From a virus, in the IMG/VR virus record IMGVR_UViG_3300038361_000101, positions 1-51,840 of that record: DNA of 51,840 bases; one strand, written 5' to 3'. The position numbers and the translations under genes were made by a program. Of the stretch, positions 23,154-31,804 are shown in pieces (the stretch's first letter is position 1; every line of letters begins with the position of its first letter). A model generated the notes under the pieces. The model saw nothing but the letters and a program-made list of their open reading frames with translations. It had not been told where the DNA came from and searched no databases.

Positions 23154-24506
23154 ATGTGTGGAATTTATGCCGCTATAGCTTTTTCAAAATATGGGTATAA
23201 ACATATCCAAATAATGAAAAATCAATTAATAGGAGGTGCTAAAAAACGTGGTAGAGATGGGGATGGTATTTTTGAGTTTGATAATGGTTACATTGGTGCT
23301 TCAAGGGCAAAACCTCTCCCCGAAGGTGGAATTATAGAAATTCCATTACAAGATAATGGCTTACACCTTGTATTCAATGGCACACTATCTAATGATGTAG
23401 AATTAACGACGGAATATAAGTTAATACCAGGGGACGTAGACACATCTGTAGCAATACAACTATGGAATAAGATAGGAGGATTGGAAACGTGTAATAAATT
23501 AATTGGGGGATTTGCTTTTAGTGTTTTCAATGAAAATGATCTATCCCTAACTGTAGCTAAAAATTTTAAAACCCTTTGGTATTCCCATGACCCTAAACAT
23601 TTCTTTATACTTTCTTCAGAAAAAGAACCTTTACTTACTGATAATAATATTTTTTCAACGTTTTACCCAAAACGATTTCCTACCAATACTCTTTTGAACA
23701 TATCTCATACAGGATTCATGCAATATGAAAAAATAAGTAGAAAATATTGGTCTTATACTCCAGATTTAGATAGTAACAAAGCGGTAGTTATTACTTCTGG
23801 TGGAATTGACTCAATAACTTCTGCTTATATAGCTGCTAAACACTGGAAATATAATACTACTTTAATAAATTTTGACTACAAACAAATGGCTAGTATAAAA
23901 GAGAAGGAAGCTGTAGAATATGTATCTAAACAACTTAATGTCAATGTCGAATTCATTAATTTAAAAAAATTAGGGGAATGGGGACATAGCCCATTAACTG
24001 ATTGTAATATACCTCTTCCTCTAGGTAAACAATCTGCGGAATCAACTCTATGTTGGACACCAGGACGTAATATGTTAATGCTTGCATATGCTGCCGCTTA
24101 TGCTGAAGCTCATGGTGCTAAATGGTTAGTATTTGGTAACAACCTTGAGGAAGAAGCATCTGGTTATTCGGATAATGATCTTGATTTTGTTTATTTGTAT
24201 AACCTTTTATTAGAATATGGAACATTAAAAGGAGTTCAAATAAAGAGAGCCTTGGCACGATTAATGAAACCTGAAATTCTCCAAGTGGGAAATTATCTAG
24301 GAGTTGATTATTCTAAAACATGGAGTTGTGATTTAGGTGGGAAATCACCATGCGGTAGCTGCGGGTGCTGTACAACAAGGAGACACGCCTTTATGGTAGC
24401 GGGATTATTAGACGAACAAACTTATCAAAATGATTTGAATGACCATTATACTTCTGTAGAACCAAAGCAATTTGACATTCAAAAGTTACTATCTCTTGTA
24501 GAATAA
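23154..24506 (+). CDS. Gat-QueC: glutamine amidotransferase fused to QueC
   Basis: 450 residues. The N-terminus MCGIYAAIAF exposes Cys2, the nucleophile of class II glutamine amidotransferases (about 1-195). The C-terminal half is QueC: PP-loop SGGIDS at 215-220, and zinc cysteines CGSCGCC near 400. Gat-QueC fusions in other phages make 7-amido-7-deazaguanine (archaeosine base) from preQ0 or CDG, with glutamine as the nitrogen source, giving deoxyarchaeosine in phage DNA. Together with a separate QueC at 26171 this implies both preQ0 and its amidated form are made. Confidence 0.88.
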   Translation: MCGIYAAIAFSKYGYKHIQIMKNQLIGGAKKRGRDGDGIFEFDNGYIGASRAKPLPEGGIIEIPLQDNGLHLVFNGTLSNDVELTTEYKLIPGDVDTSVAIQLWNKIGGLETCNKLIGGFAFSVFNENDLSLTVAKNFKTLWYSHDPKHFFILSSEKEPLLTDNNIFSTFYPKRFPTNTLLNISHTGFMQYEKISRKYWSYTPDLDSNKAVVITSGGIDSITSAYIAAKHWKYNTTLINFDYKQMASIKEKEAVEYVSKQLNVNVEFINLKKLGEWGHSPLTDCNIPLPLGKQSAESTLCWTPGRNMLMLAYAAAYAEAHGAKWLVFGNNLEEEASGYSDNDLDFVYLYNLLLEYGTLKGVQIKRALARLMKPEILQVGNYLGVDYSKTWSCDLGGKSPCGSCGCCTTRRHAFMVAGLLDEQTYQNDLNDHYTSVEPKQFDIQKLLSLVE

Positions 24507-24509
24507 TTA

Positions 24510-24539
24510 TTGACTTCTCAAAAAGAAAGATAATATAAT
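24510..24539 (+). promoter_or_regulatory. Sigma70-like promoter of structured RNA copy 5
   Basis: TTGACT at 24510-24515, 18-bp spacer, TATAAT at 24534-24539, a few bases after the Gat-QueC stop. Confidence 0.68.
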
Positions 24540-24545
24540 GTTTAC

Positions 24546-24655
24546 TGTCGAATTAGTGCTACTAAAAAGAAAGTACATAAAGCCTGAGAATTCTTGCATT
24601 GTGAGGTGCAGGAGAGTTAGCACTAACTCCGACAATTCTCAGGCTTTTCTTTTTG
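24546..24655 (+). ncRNA. Five-copy pseudoknotted three-way-junction RNA, copy 5
   Basis: P1: perfect 14 bp, AAAGCCTGAGAATT 24579-24592 with 24634-24647. P2: 24593-24600 with 24605-24612 around GTGA at 24601-24604. P3: GAGTTA 24614-24619 with TAACTC 24624-24629. Leader TTAGTGCTA 24553-24561 is the exact 9-nt complement of TAGCACTAA 24618-24626. The distance from leader to P3 (56 nt) matches copies 1, 2 and 4. The TTTTCTTTTT tail leads into GGAGG of the HNH gene. Confidence 0.75.
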
Positions 24656-24665
24656 GAGGTACGTT

Positions 24666-25196
24666 ATGTCTACTTTAACCCAAGAAAGATTGAAAGAATT
24701 ATTGCATTATGATCCTGAAACAGGTGTATTTACGTGGAGAACTTCTGGAAGTGGTAAACGGGCAAACAAATTAGCTGGAGGGTATGACGCTTACGGTTAT
24801 ATTTGCATTGCAGTAGATAAAGTAACGTATAAAGCCTCTAGATTAGCTTGGCTTTATATAGAAGGGTATATACCAGAAAATCTTATAGATCATAAAGATC
24901 GCAATCCAAAGAATAATAAATGGAAAAATTTACGTCATGTAACTAATCAATGCAATGCACGAAATCAATCCGTACGTAAAAATAATAAATCGGGAGTTAC
25001 AGGTGTATGTTGGATTAAACGGTCTTGTAAATGGCAAAGTCAAATTAGAGCAGATCGTAAAACTAAATATCTTGGAGAATTTAAAACATTGAAAGAAGCA
25101 GTACAAGCAAGATGGAATGCAGAAATCAAATATGGTTATCCAAACTGCAATACAACGTCATCCGCTTACTTATATTTACAGGGAGTAACACCATGA
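24666..25196 (+). CDS. HNH endonuclease with AP2-type domain
   Basis: 176 residues, paralogous to the gene at 20686. HNH-like core IDHKDRNPKNNKWKNLRHVT at about 77-96; the second catalytic-site residues differ (DHKDRNPKN rather than DHINRIRDD), then an AP2-like domain SGVTGVCWIKRSCKWQS. It lies between Gat-QueC and the methyltransferase. The end of the gene (TTACAGGGAGTAACACC) contains the ribosome binding site for the next start at 25193. Confidence 0.88.
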   Translation: MSTLTQERLKELLHYDPETGVFTWRTSGSGKRANKLAGGYDAYGYICIAVDKVTYKASRLAWLYIEGYIPENLIDHKDRNPKNNKWKNLRHVTNQCNARNQSVRKNNKSGVTGVCWIKRSCKWQSQIRADRKTKYLGEFKTLKEAVQARWNAEIKYGYPNCNTTSSAYLYLQGVTP

Positions 25197-25858
25197 CAAA
25201 ATGTCCTTACTGCGGTAACATACGTATGATTCCTTTAACTTCCGGTATTTGCATATGTAGAAAATGCGCAGCCGTAGTAAAAGAAAATTTCAAATACATT
25301 GGTTACGAAGAAGAAAATAATGAGAAAACTCCAGCTTACCTAACAGAATTAAATGAAATGTACGCTCAACATCTCCTTCAATTTATTATGGATAGCAATA
25401 GACCCATACAGGACCTAAGAGTGCTTGAAATTGGTTGCTTTCAAGGTGACTTTTTAAATGCAATGCTGTGGGCTGATGTAGACTCTGTTCATGGTTGTGA
25501 TATAGCAGACAAAACAAATGGAAGGTTTGAAGTATTTCCTACTATAGCAAGCATCATTGGTGATTACGATGTTATATCAATGATTCATACCATAGAGCAT
25601 TTGCCAATAGAAGAACTACATTTGTTGAAAAAGAAAATAGGTACAATACTAAATCCAGGGGGTATATTTTATTCAGTTACAAATTGTACTTACCCTATTG
25701 AAACAGCTTTGTATGATATGAAAGAACCTACCCACCACGCTTTTCCAACACAACAATCGTACCTACAGTGGTTACAATTTCAAGGTTCATTTACAATGGA
25801 AGAATTTGAAAACAGATGGGACTACTCTAGCACCTGTATAATGACAAAGGATATATGA
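25193..25858 (+). CDS. SAM-dependent methyltransferase with N-terminal zinc ribbon
   Basis: 221 residues from the ATG at 25193. CPYCGNIR and CICRKC (about 4-30) form a zinc ribbon. VLEIGCFQGDFL at about 82-93 is motif I of class I methyltransferases, and DVISMIHTIEHLP near 124-136 is motif IV. The fold is like UbiE/small-molecule methyltransferases rather than classical DNA methylases (no NPPY or PC motif). Its place in the deazaguanine cluster suggests it could methylate the modified base or a precursor; this is inference. Confidence 0.8.
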   Translation: MTKCPYCGNIRMIPLTSGICICRKCAAVVKENFKYIGYEEENNEKTPAYLTELNEMYAQHLLQFIMDSNRPIQDLRVLEIGCFQGDFLNAMLWADVDSVHGCDIADKTNGRFEVFPTIASIIGDYDVISMIHTIEHLPIEELHLLKKKIGTILNPGGIFYSVTNCTYPIETALYDMKEPTHHAFPTQQSYLQWLQFQGSFTMEEFENRWDYSSTCIMTKDI

Positions 25859-25859
25859 T

Positions 25860-26174
25860 ATGGTTTACATTTTTGATTTAGACGGAACATTATGTGAAGA
25901 GGATGGTGACTTTGAATGCTTTATAACAGATGAAGATTGGCATGAATATTATAAATATTGTACCCCAATGATAGATACCATTTCTCAAGTACGAGCTATG
26001 TATTCTTATGGACATAGAATAATAATTCATACTTCAAGAAGGTCACAAGATTTTACAGTAACTAAAAAATGGCTAGAGCAACACAGAGTTCCTTTTCATG
26101 AACTAATCTTAGATAAACCAAGAGCGGATTACTACGTTGATACTAATGCTTTAAGACCGGAGGAGCTATTATGA
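25860..26174 (+). CDS. HAD-superfamily phosphatase-like protein
   Basis: 104 residues. FDLDGTLCEEDG at 5-16 contains the HAD nucleophile and acid/base aspartates, HTSRR near 59-63 is motif II-like, and DKPRADYYVDTNAL near 85-98 has the motif III lysine and a terminal aspartate. Short HADs like this in phages are often nucleotidases or polynucleotide-kinase-phosphatase-like. It lies between the methyltransferase and QueC with a one-base gap and a 4-base overlap. Substrate unknown; dephosphorylating a pterin or nucleotide intermediate would fit the cluster. Confidence 0.75.
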   Translation: MVYIFDLDGTLCEEDGDFECFITDEDWHEYYKYCTPMIDTISQVRAMYSYGHRIIIHTSRRSQDFTVTKKWLEQHRVPFHELILDKPRADYYVDTNALRPEELL

Positions 26175-26824
26175 GAACAATAGATAAAAGAATTGTACTG
26201 TACAGTGGTGGTATGGATAGTTTGATAGCATGGGAGATGTATGATAGACCACAAACGCTCTATGTTGATCTCGGACATGTTTATAGAGAAAAAGAAATAA
26301 ATGCTGTTATAGATACTATTCCAAATACACAGATAATCAAAGCACATAGTATTGGAAAATATGAGAAAGATGATGCTGAGATACCAAACAGAAATCTTAT
26401 ACTCGCTACATACGCAGCCTTAGAAGGTGCTGATGATATTGTTCTGGTAGTTCAGAAAGATGAAATGTCTATACCGGATAGAACTCAATCTTTTTTTCAT
26501 TCATTAACAGAAATGTTATCGGAATTAAATAATAAGAAAATACATGTTGGTTCACCCTTTTACCATATGGATAAAACAGAGATGGTTGAGTGGTACATAA
26601 AGAAAGGGTTTTCTACTGCTAGGTTGAGGGCAACTGTGGGGTGCTATACTTCTGATGAAGGTCATTGTGGTAACTGTCCAGCATGTTTCAGACGTTTCGT
26701 AGCATTCATGAATAATGGTGTTGAGCCTGGTTATGTGTTATCTCCAGAAGTGAAAGATTACTACAGAAGTAATGCAGAGAAATATTCTACTGATAGACAA
26801 GAAAGGATGTTACAATGGGTGTAG
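26171..26824 (+). CDS. queC: 7-cyano-7-deazaguanine synthase (QueC)
   Basis: 217 residues. PP-loop YSGGMDS at 11-17, then EIPNRNLI near 75-82, and the zinc-binding cysteines CYTSDEGHCGNCPAC at about 157-171. It converts CDG to preQ0 with ATP and ammonia. It is the stand-alone counterpart of the Gat-QueC at 23154 and overlaps both neighbours. Confidence 0.9.
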   Translation: MRTIDKRIVLYSGGMDSLIAWEMYDRPQTLYVDLGHVYREKEINAVIDTIPNTQIIKAHSIGKYEKDDAEIPNRNLILATYAALEGADDIVLVVQKDEMSIPDRTQSFFHSLTEMLSELNNKKIHVGSPFYHMDKTEMVEWYIKKGFSTARLRATVGCYTSDEGHCGNCPACFRRFVAFMNNGVEPGYVLSPEVKDYYRSNAEKYSTDRQERMLQWV

Positions 26825-27882
26825 ACATATTAATGGATAGTGGTGCGTTCAGTGCTATGACCAAAGGTGAAGTGATAGAACTGGACGAATACATAGAGTA
26901 TATCAAGAAATGTGGTGATAATATTTCAGCGCATATCAGTCTTGATGTTATCGGTGATGGTGATAAAACATATGATAACTGGCAGTACATGAGGTCCAAA
27001 GGTCTTGATCCAATACCAACATATCACCTTGGAACAGATCCAAAGTACCTTCAACGCTATTTGAAAGAGACAGATTATATTGGTCTTGGCGGTGTGGCGG
27101 GTGTTACAACTTCAAGGACTGTGAGAGAAACTTTCAATGCGTTATGGAATAATTACCTCACTGATAAAAAGGGGTTGCCTTTATGTAAGATTCATGGTAT
27201 GGGTATCACTGATGTTCGCATTGTAGCTGGTTATCCTTGGTATAGCATTGATAGTTCAACGTGGTTAATGACCAGTAGAAGAGGAATCATCATTGTACCA
27301 CAACTTTCTTCTGGTAAAGCACCAGATTATTCTGTGGCAAAAAGAGTTGAAGTTTCTACAAAATCACCACATAGGAAAAGACGTGGACAACACATAGAAA
27401 ATTTAGGTTCTTTGCAAAAAGCCCTTCTACTGAATTTCATTCATTCAAAAGGTTTCATCCTTGGTTCATCTAAACAGAATGAGTTTGGAGAAACCCTCAG
27501 TAAAGAAAATGGAAAAGAAGATATTATAGAACGAGGTTTAAGTAATGACTATATTCCAAGAGATTACATCAATGTTGATTTCTTTTTAGAATTAGAAAAA
27601 TCATTATTAAATTGGCCGTGGTCATGGCCGAACGGCAAGGTTACTTATCAGTTGCAAATATTTGATGAATATGCTATAGAAAAGAAATCTACTAGCAAAA
27701 ACAAATTCACAAAAGACCGTACTAGAATATATCTAGCTGGAGAGGGTGTCAAAGAAGTGGATACCTACCATGTGGTTAATGATAAGGGTATGGACTACAG
27801 AAGAATGCTGTCTTACCCTTTTCGTAGGGCTAAAGTAGTAAAAGATTTTCAACCTATTTTTGATGAGGAGAAAAACGTATGA
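26815..27882 (+). CDS. dpdA: DpdA-type DNA-guanine transglycosylase
   Basis: 355 residues, TGT-like TIM barrel. MDSGAFSA at 7-14, ISLDVIGD at 41-48 and GLGGVAG at 90-96 match the substrate and glycine loops of tRNA-guanine transglycosylases, but the sequence is of the shorter phage type that replaces guanine in DNA by a 7-deazaguanine. It is the step that inserts preQ0 (or a derivative) into phage DNA. It overlaps QueC by 10 bases and the clamp gene by 4, so it closes the modification operon. Confidence 0.88.
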   Translation: MGVDILMDSGAFSAMTKGEVIELDEYIEYIKKCGDNISAHISLDVIGDGDKTYDNWQYMRSKGLDPIPTYHLGTDPKYLQRYLKETDYIGLGGVAGVTTSRTVRETFNALWNNYLTDKKGLPLCKIHGMGITDVRIVAGYPWYSIDSSTWLMTSRRGIIIVPQLSSGKAPDYSVAKRVEVSTKSPHRKRRGQHIENLGSLQKALLLNFIHSKGFILGSSKQNEFGETLSKENGKEDIIERGLSNDYIPRDYINVDFFLELEKSLLNWPWSWPNGKVTYQLQIFDEYAIEKKSTSKNKFTKDRTRIYLAGEGVKEVDTYHVVNDKGMDYRRMLSYPFRRAKVVKDFQPIFDEEKNV

Positions 27883-28931
27883 AAATTAAAAGGGCTGTAT
27901 TAGAAAATGCGCTGTCTAAAGTGAAACCTGGACTTGAAAAAGGTAAAGAATATATTGAACAAATGAAGCATGTTCTCTTTGATGGAGAAGATATTGCTAC
28001 TTACAATGATCATATTGCAATACTTGTTCCATTTGAAACAGATTTTAAGACCTCTGTTAAATTTGAGGATCTTTACAAAGCAATCACAGTAACATTTCAA
28101 AATGCTGTTAACGTAGATTTCTCCTTTGATGAGAAAAAGAAACAGATGCTCATGACATCGGATAAAACCAAAGTTGGTTTGAATACTACTGAGATAGATG
28201 AAATTGGAACTAAATTGCGAGATTTAAAAAAGCAATTACCAACGGAACCTTCAGATTGGGTACAATTACCAGAAGATTTTAATGAAGCTTTGGGACTATG
28301 TGTTTTTGCAGCAAGTAATAACATGATGGATGGTCCATTAACTTGTGTTCACATTAAAGGGGATAATGTACTGGCTTCTGATAATATAAGAGTGTCTTGG
28401 TACAAATTTGCTAAAGAAATTGAAGGAGCTGATTTTCTAATTAATGCTAATGATATACGAGAATTAGCAGATTTCCCAGTGATTGATTTGTTCATAGCTG
28501 AATCATGGTGTCATTTTATTACTGAGGATGATATTATATTTAGCGCAAAAAAAGTAGAGTACGAAAAAGTTATACCACTTGAAAGAGCATTTACAAAATT
28601 AAAAGGAACTACTTTAACATTCCCCGAAGTTCTTAAAGATAAACTTGATAGTATGCTTTTCATGGTTGATGGTGATTCACAGTTAGAAAAATTCATAGAC
28701 ATAGACCTGTCTAAAGATGGCATTATATGTAAAACTACAAGCGATAGGGGTTGGATTGAACAAGAAGTAGATATTGACTATAAAGGAAAAGATGAAAGTC
28801 TATGTATTAATCCAATATTTTTATCCCAAGTCTTATCAAAGAGTACAACAGCGATTATTTCCAAAGATAGAACTATGCTAGAGTCTGGAAATTTTAAACA
28901 TATGTTAATGCACAAAAAAGTAAGTGAATAA
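27879..28931 (+). CDS. DNA polymerase sliding clamp, DnaN-like
   Basis: 350 residues, close to the length of bacterial DnaN. Three repeated beta-rich domains can be followed, with the middle one starting near VQLPEDFNEALGLCVFAASN, where clamps have a similar segment. The family is inferred mainly from length, pattern and from its place just before the polymerase and near the clamp-loader gene at 33046. It would tether the Pol A-type polymerase at 28942. Confidence 0.7.
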   Translation: MKIKRAVLENALSKVKPGLEKGKEYIEQMKHVLFDGEDIATYNDHIAILVPFETDFKTSVKFEDLYKAITVTFQNAVNVDFSFDEKKKQMLMTSDKTKVGLNTTEIDEIGTKLRDLKKQLPTEPSDWVQLPEDFNEALGLCVFAASNNMMDGPLTCVHIKGDNVLASDNIRVSWYKFAKEIEGADFLINANDIRELADFPVIDLFIAESWCHFITEDDIIFSAKKVEYEKVIPLERAFTKLKGTTLTFPEVLKDKLDSMLFMVDGDSQLEKFIDIDLSKDGIICKTTSDRGWIEQEVDIDYKGKDESLCINPIFLSQVLSKSTTAIISKDRTMLESGNFKHMLMHKKVSE

Positions 28932-28941
28932 GGGGTGAATT

Positions 28942-31551
28942 ATGAAAGGTTTCTTTTCTGAAGCTGAATTAAGTGAGTATATAGATACACCAACGGCTCT
29001 GGAACCTAACTGTACTAAATGTGGGTTGCATAAAAAATGTAAATCACCCAAACTGGATGTTGTCGGTAAAGGCAAAAAGAAAGTTCTAATGGTCATTGAG
29101 ATGGCTGGTAGAGATAGTGACAAAGTTGGAGAGTACCTATGCGGTAGAGATGGGAATACTTTAGATTCCCATCTATCTGATATAGGTTTAGATTTAAAAG
29201 AAGATTTCTGGATAACTGGTGCTGTACGTTGTAGATCCTTTAAAGATGATAAAACAAAATCTGATACAAAACCAACTAAAACAAATATTAAATGCTGCAA
29301 ACCTTATTTAGACTTAACCATCAAAAAGTTAAAACCGGATTTTATTTGGCTGATGGGTGGTACTCCAATAGAATCATTTTACATGGATAGATTTTCAACT
29401 CTAACAGTGTCAAGATGGGTTGACTTATGTATTCCTGATAGACCGACAGGTGCGTGGGTTATACCTTTCTTTCATCAAAGTCATATACGCAGAAGGAATG
29501 ATGACAAAAATCTTATATCTGAATTTAAAAGGAATATTAAATATGCTAAATCCTGCCTGGGTAAAGAACCCTACAAACATGAAGATTTGGAGCAGTATAC
29601 GCACAGCCTTACAAATTTTGATTCTACAATGTCATTCTTGGAAAAGTTAGTTCATGATACAAGTGATAAACCTAGCACTTTGTATGTGGATTTAGAAACA
29701 ACCAGTTTAAAACCCCATTGGAAAGGTTCAAGAATAGTTACGGTTTCTATAGCCACTGGTACACAAACAGCATATGCATTTCCATTTCAACGTAAAGATT
29801 GGTTTAATTTTAGAGAACAAAGGAAAATAAAATCTCTACTTAGAAAACTTTTTACTAATCCTCAAATATGTTGGATAGCGCACAATAAAAAATTTGAAGA
29901 TTCATGGATTCGAAATATTCTAGGTGTGTCACCAGCTAATTGGATGTATGATACAATGTTAGGGGCACATATAATAGACAATCGTAGAAAATTTTCTGGT
30001 TTAAAATTTCAAAGTTACATTAATTTTGGTGTTGATCCATATGATAAGAGTGTAGCGAAATATTTAAAATCACCTCCAAATTCCCATGAGAACAATATAG
30101 ATAAAGCTCCACTGAAAGAATTACTCTACTATAATTGTTTAGATACCCTATTGGGAATGAGACTATTTGAAAAACAACAAGAATCCTTTACCTTAACTGA
30201 AGGGTTACGAGCAAAAAATAATTTACCCAATGCATATAATCTTCTCCACAATGGATCATTAGCATTAAGTGACGTTCAAGAGAATGGGGTAACAGTTAAG
30301 GAGGGGTATTACGAAGAAAAAGAAGTGGAAGTTGGAAATAAAATTAAAGAACTGGAAAGTAAATTACTTAGTAGTAAAGGTGCTAAAAAATGGAATGATT
30401 TAAAGAAAAGACCGATAAACTTAGCATCAAATAAGGACTTGGGTATTTTATTCTACGATATACTAAAGGAGAAGAAGGTCTTAACTAAAAACAATAATTA
30501 TAAAGTGGACAAACAAACTTTAGAGATGATGGGTAACCCCTTTGTGTCTGACCTCCTTGAAATGAGAAAGTATGAAAAGATACGGGGCACATACTTCTCG
30601 CAAATCAAACGTGAGGTTTGTAACGGGGTTATCCATCCATTTTTTAATCTGCACATACCAATTTCGTATAGATCAAGTAGTTCTATGCCCAATTGGCAAA
30701 ACCAACCAGGACATGACCCAATAGCTGGTAAATTAGTAAGGGAGGGTATTGTACCCCCCGATAATTGGTATATGGCCGAAGCTGATTATAGCTCTATAGA
30801 AGTCAAAGTAGCTGCACTATATACTCAAGACCCATCATTGTTAAAATATGTAACAGATCCAACTACGGACATGCACAGAGATACCGCTTGTGATATTTGG
30901 ATGATACCAAAAGAACAAGTAACAAAAGCTATCAGATATAATTCCAAAGGTGGTTGGGTATTTGCACAATTTTATGGAAGTTACTATGCCAATTGTGCAG
31001 AAGATTTGTGGAAAACTACCATTACGAATGAAGAATGTTTGGTAGATGGCACCCCAATGATAGAACATTTACATGACAATGGAATTCATAGTAAAGCTGC
31101 CTTTGTAGAACATTTAAGGGGCGTAGAAGATATATTTTGGAATCAAAGATTTAAAGTTTATAAGCAATGGAAGCTTGGTATAAACAAACAATATAGAAGG
31201 AGAGGTTTTGTGGAAACCTTTTACGGTTTCCGATTTACTGGTTATATGACAGATAAGGAAACCACAAATTACCCTATTCAATCTACAGCATTTCATATCC
31301 TACTAGAAGCCTTAACTAAATTGAATAACATTTTAAAAATTGATAATTGGCAATCTTATATTGTGGGACAAATTCACGATAGTATTTTACTTTACATTCA
31401 TCCAGATGAGAAAGATGCTCTATTACAATTATGTAAAAAAGTAATGAGCAAAGATATTGCTGATAAATACAATTGGATTACAGTACCAATAGATATGGAG
31501 ATGGAATTAACCAATACTTCTTGGTGGGATAAAAAGGAGGTTCCAATTTAA
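28942..31551 (+). CDS. Family A DNA polymerase with N-terminal UDG-like domain
   Basis: 869 residues. Residues 1-210 resemble family 4/5 uracil-DNA glycosylase: CTKCGLHKKC near 22-31 and further cysteines for a 4Fe-4S cluster, as in the SPO1-type phage polymerases. A 3'-5' exonuclease follows with VDLETTS near 248-254. The polymerase core has motif A (ADYSSIEVK, about 614-622), motif B (KAIRYNSKGG with the O-helix region, about 667-690) and motif C (QIHDS, about 810-814). It is the replicative polymerase. The SPO1-like arrangement is shared with several lytic phages with modified DNA. Confidence 0.92.
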   Translation: MKGFFSEAELSEYIDTPTALEPNCTKCGLHKKCKSPKLDVVGKGKKKVLMVIEMAGRDSDKVGEYLCGRDGNTLDSHLSDIGLDLKEDFWITGAVRCRSFKDDKTKSDTKPTKTNIKCCKPYLDLTIKKLKPDFIWLMGGTPIESFYMDRFSTLTVSRWVDLCIPDRPTGAWVIPFFHQSHIRRRNDDKNLISEFKRNIKYAKSCLGKEPYKHEDLEQYTHSLTNFDSTMSFLEKLVHDTSDKPSTLYVDLETTSLKPHWKGSRIVTVSIATGTQTAYAFPFQRKDWFNFREQRKIKSLLRKLFTNPQICWIAHNKKFEDSWIRNILGVSPANWMYDTMLGAHIIDNRRKFSGLKFQSYINFGVDPYDKSVAKYLKSPPNSHENNIDKAPLKELLYYNCLDTLLGMRLFEKQQESFTLTEGLRAKNNLPNAYNLLHNGSLALSDVQENGVTVKEGYYEEKEVEVGNKIKELESKLLSSKGAKKWNDLKKRPINLASNKDLGILFYDILKEKKVLTKNNNYKVDKQTLEMMGNPFVSDLLEMRKYEKIRGTYFSQIKREVCNGVIHPFFNLHIPISYRSSSSMPNWQNQPGHDPIAGKLVREGIVPPDNWYMAEADYSSIEVKVAALYTQDPSLLKYVTDPTTDMHRDTACDIWMIPKEQVTKAIRYNSKGGWVFAQFYGSYYANCAEDLWKTTITNEECLVDGTPMIEHLHDNGIHSKAAFVEHLRGVEDIFWNQRFKVYKQWKLGINKQYRRRGFVETFYGFRFTGYMTDKETTNYPIQSTAFHILLEALTKLNNILKIDNWQSYIVGQIHDSILLYIHPDEKDALLQLCKKVMSKDIADKYNWITVPIDMEMELTNTSWWDKKEVPI

Positions 31552-31552
31552 A

Positions 31553-31801
31553 ATGCCAAAACAAGACGTTTACTTGAATATCAAAAAGGTAAAAGAATTA
31601 AGGGAAATTCTAGATGAAATACCTAGTTGGTTCCCTGTTTGTGTGGGTTCTAATGAACCTACGATTAGAAGGAAATTTAACATCATTGGGGTGGTGGTTC
31701 ACAAGGAAGTGATGCAACGTAAAGTGGAATTTATAATTGATGCTGATTCAATTGTGTGTACCAACGAGGAATCTGTTTATAGTGAATTTGTGAAAGAGTA
31801 A
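31553..31801 (+). CDS. Small protein of unknown function
   Basis: 82 residues, ATG one base after the polymerase stop, with AAAGGAGG at the polymerase 3' end. Beta-rich, no cysteine pairs; the GVVVHKEVMQRKVEFIIDAD segment is the most regular part. Not recognised. Confidence 0.58.
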   Translation: MPKQDVYLNIKKVKELREILDEIPSWFPVCVGSNEPTIRRKFNIIGVVVHKEVMQRKVEFIIDADSIVCTNEESVYSEFVKE

Positions 31802-31804
31802 GAA

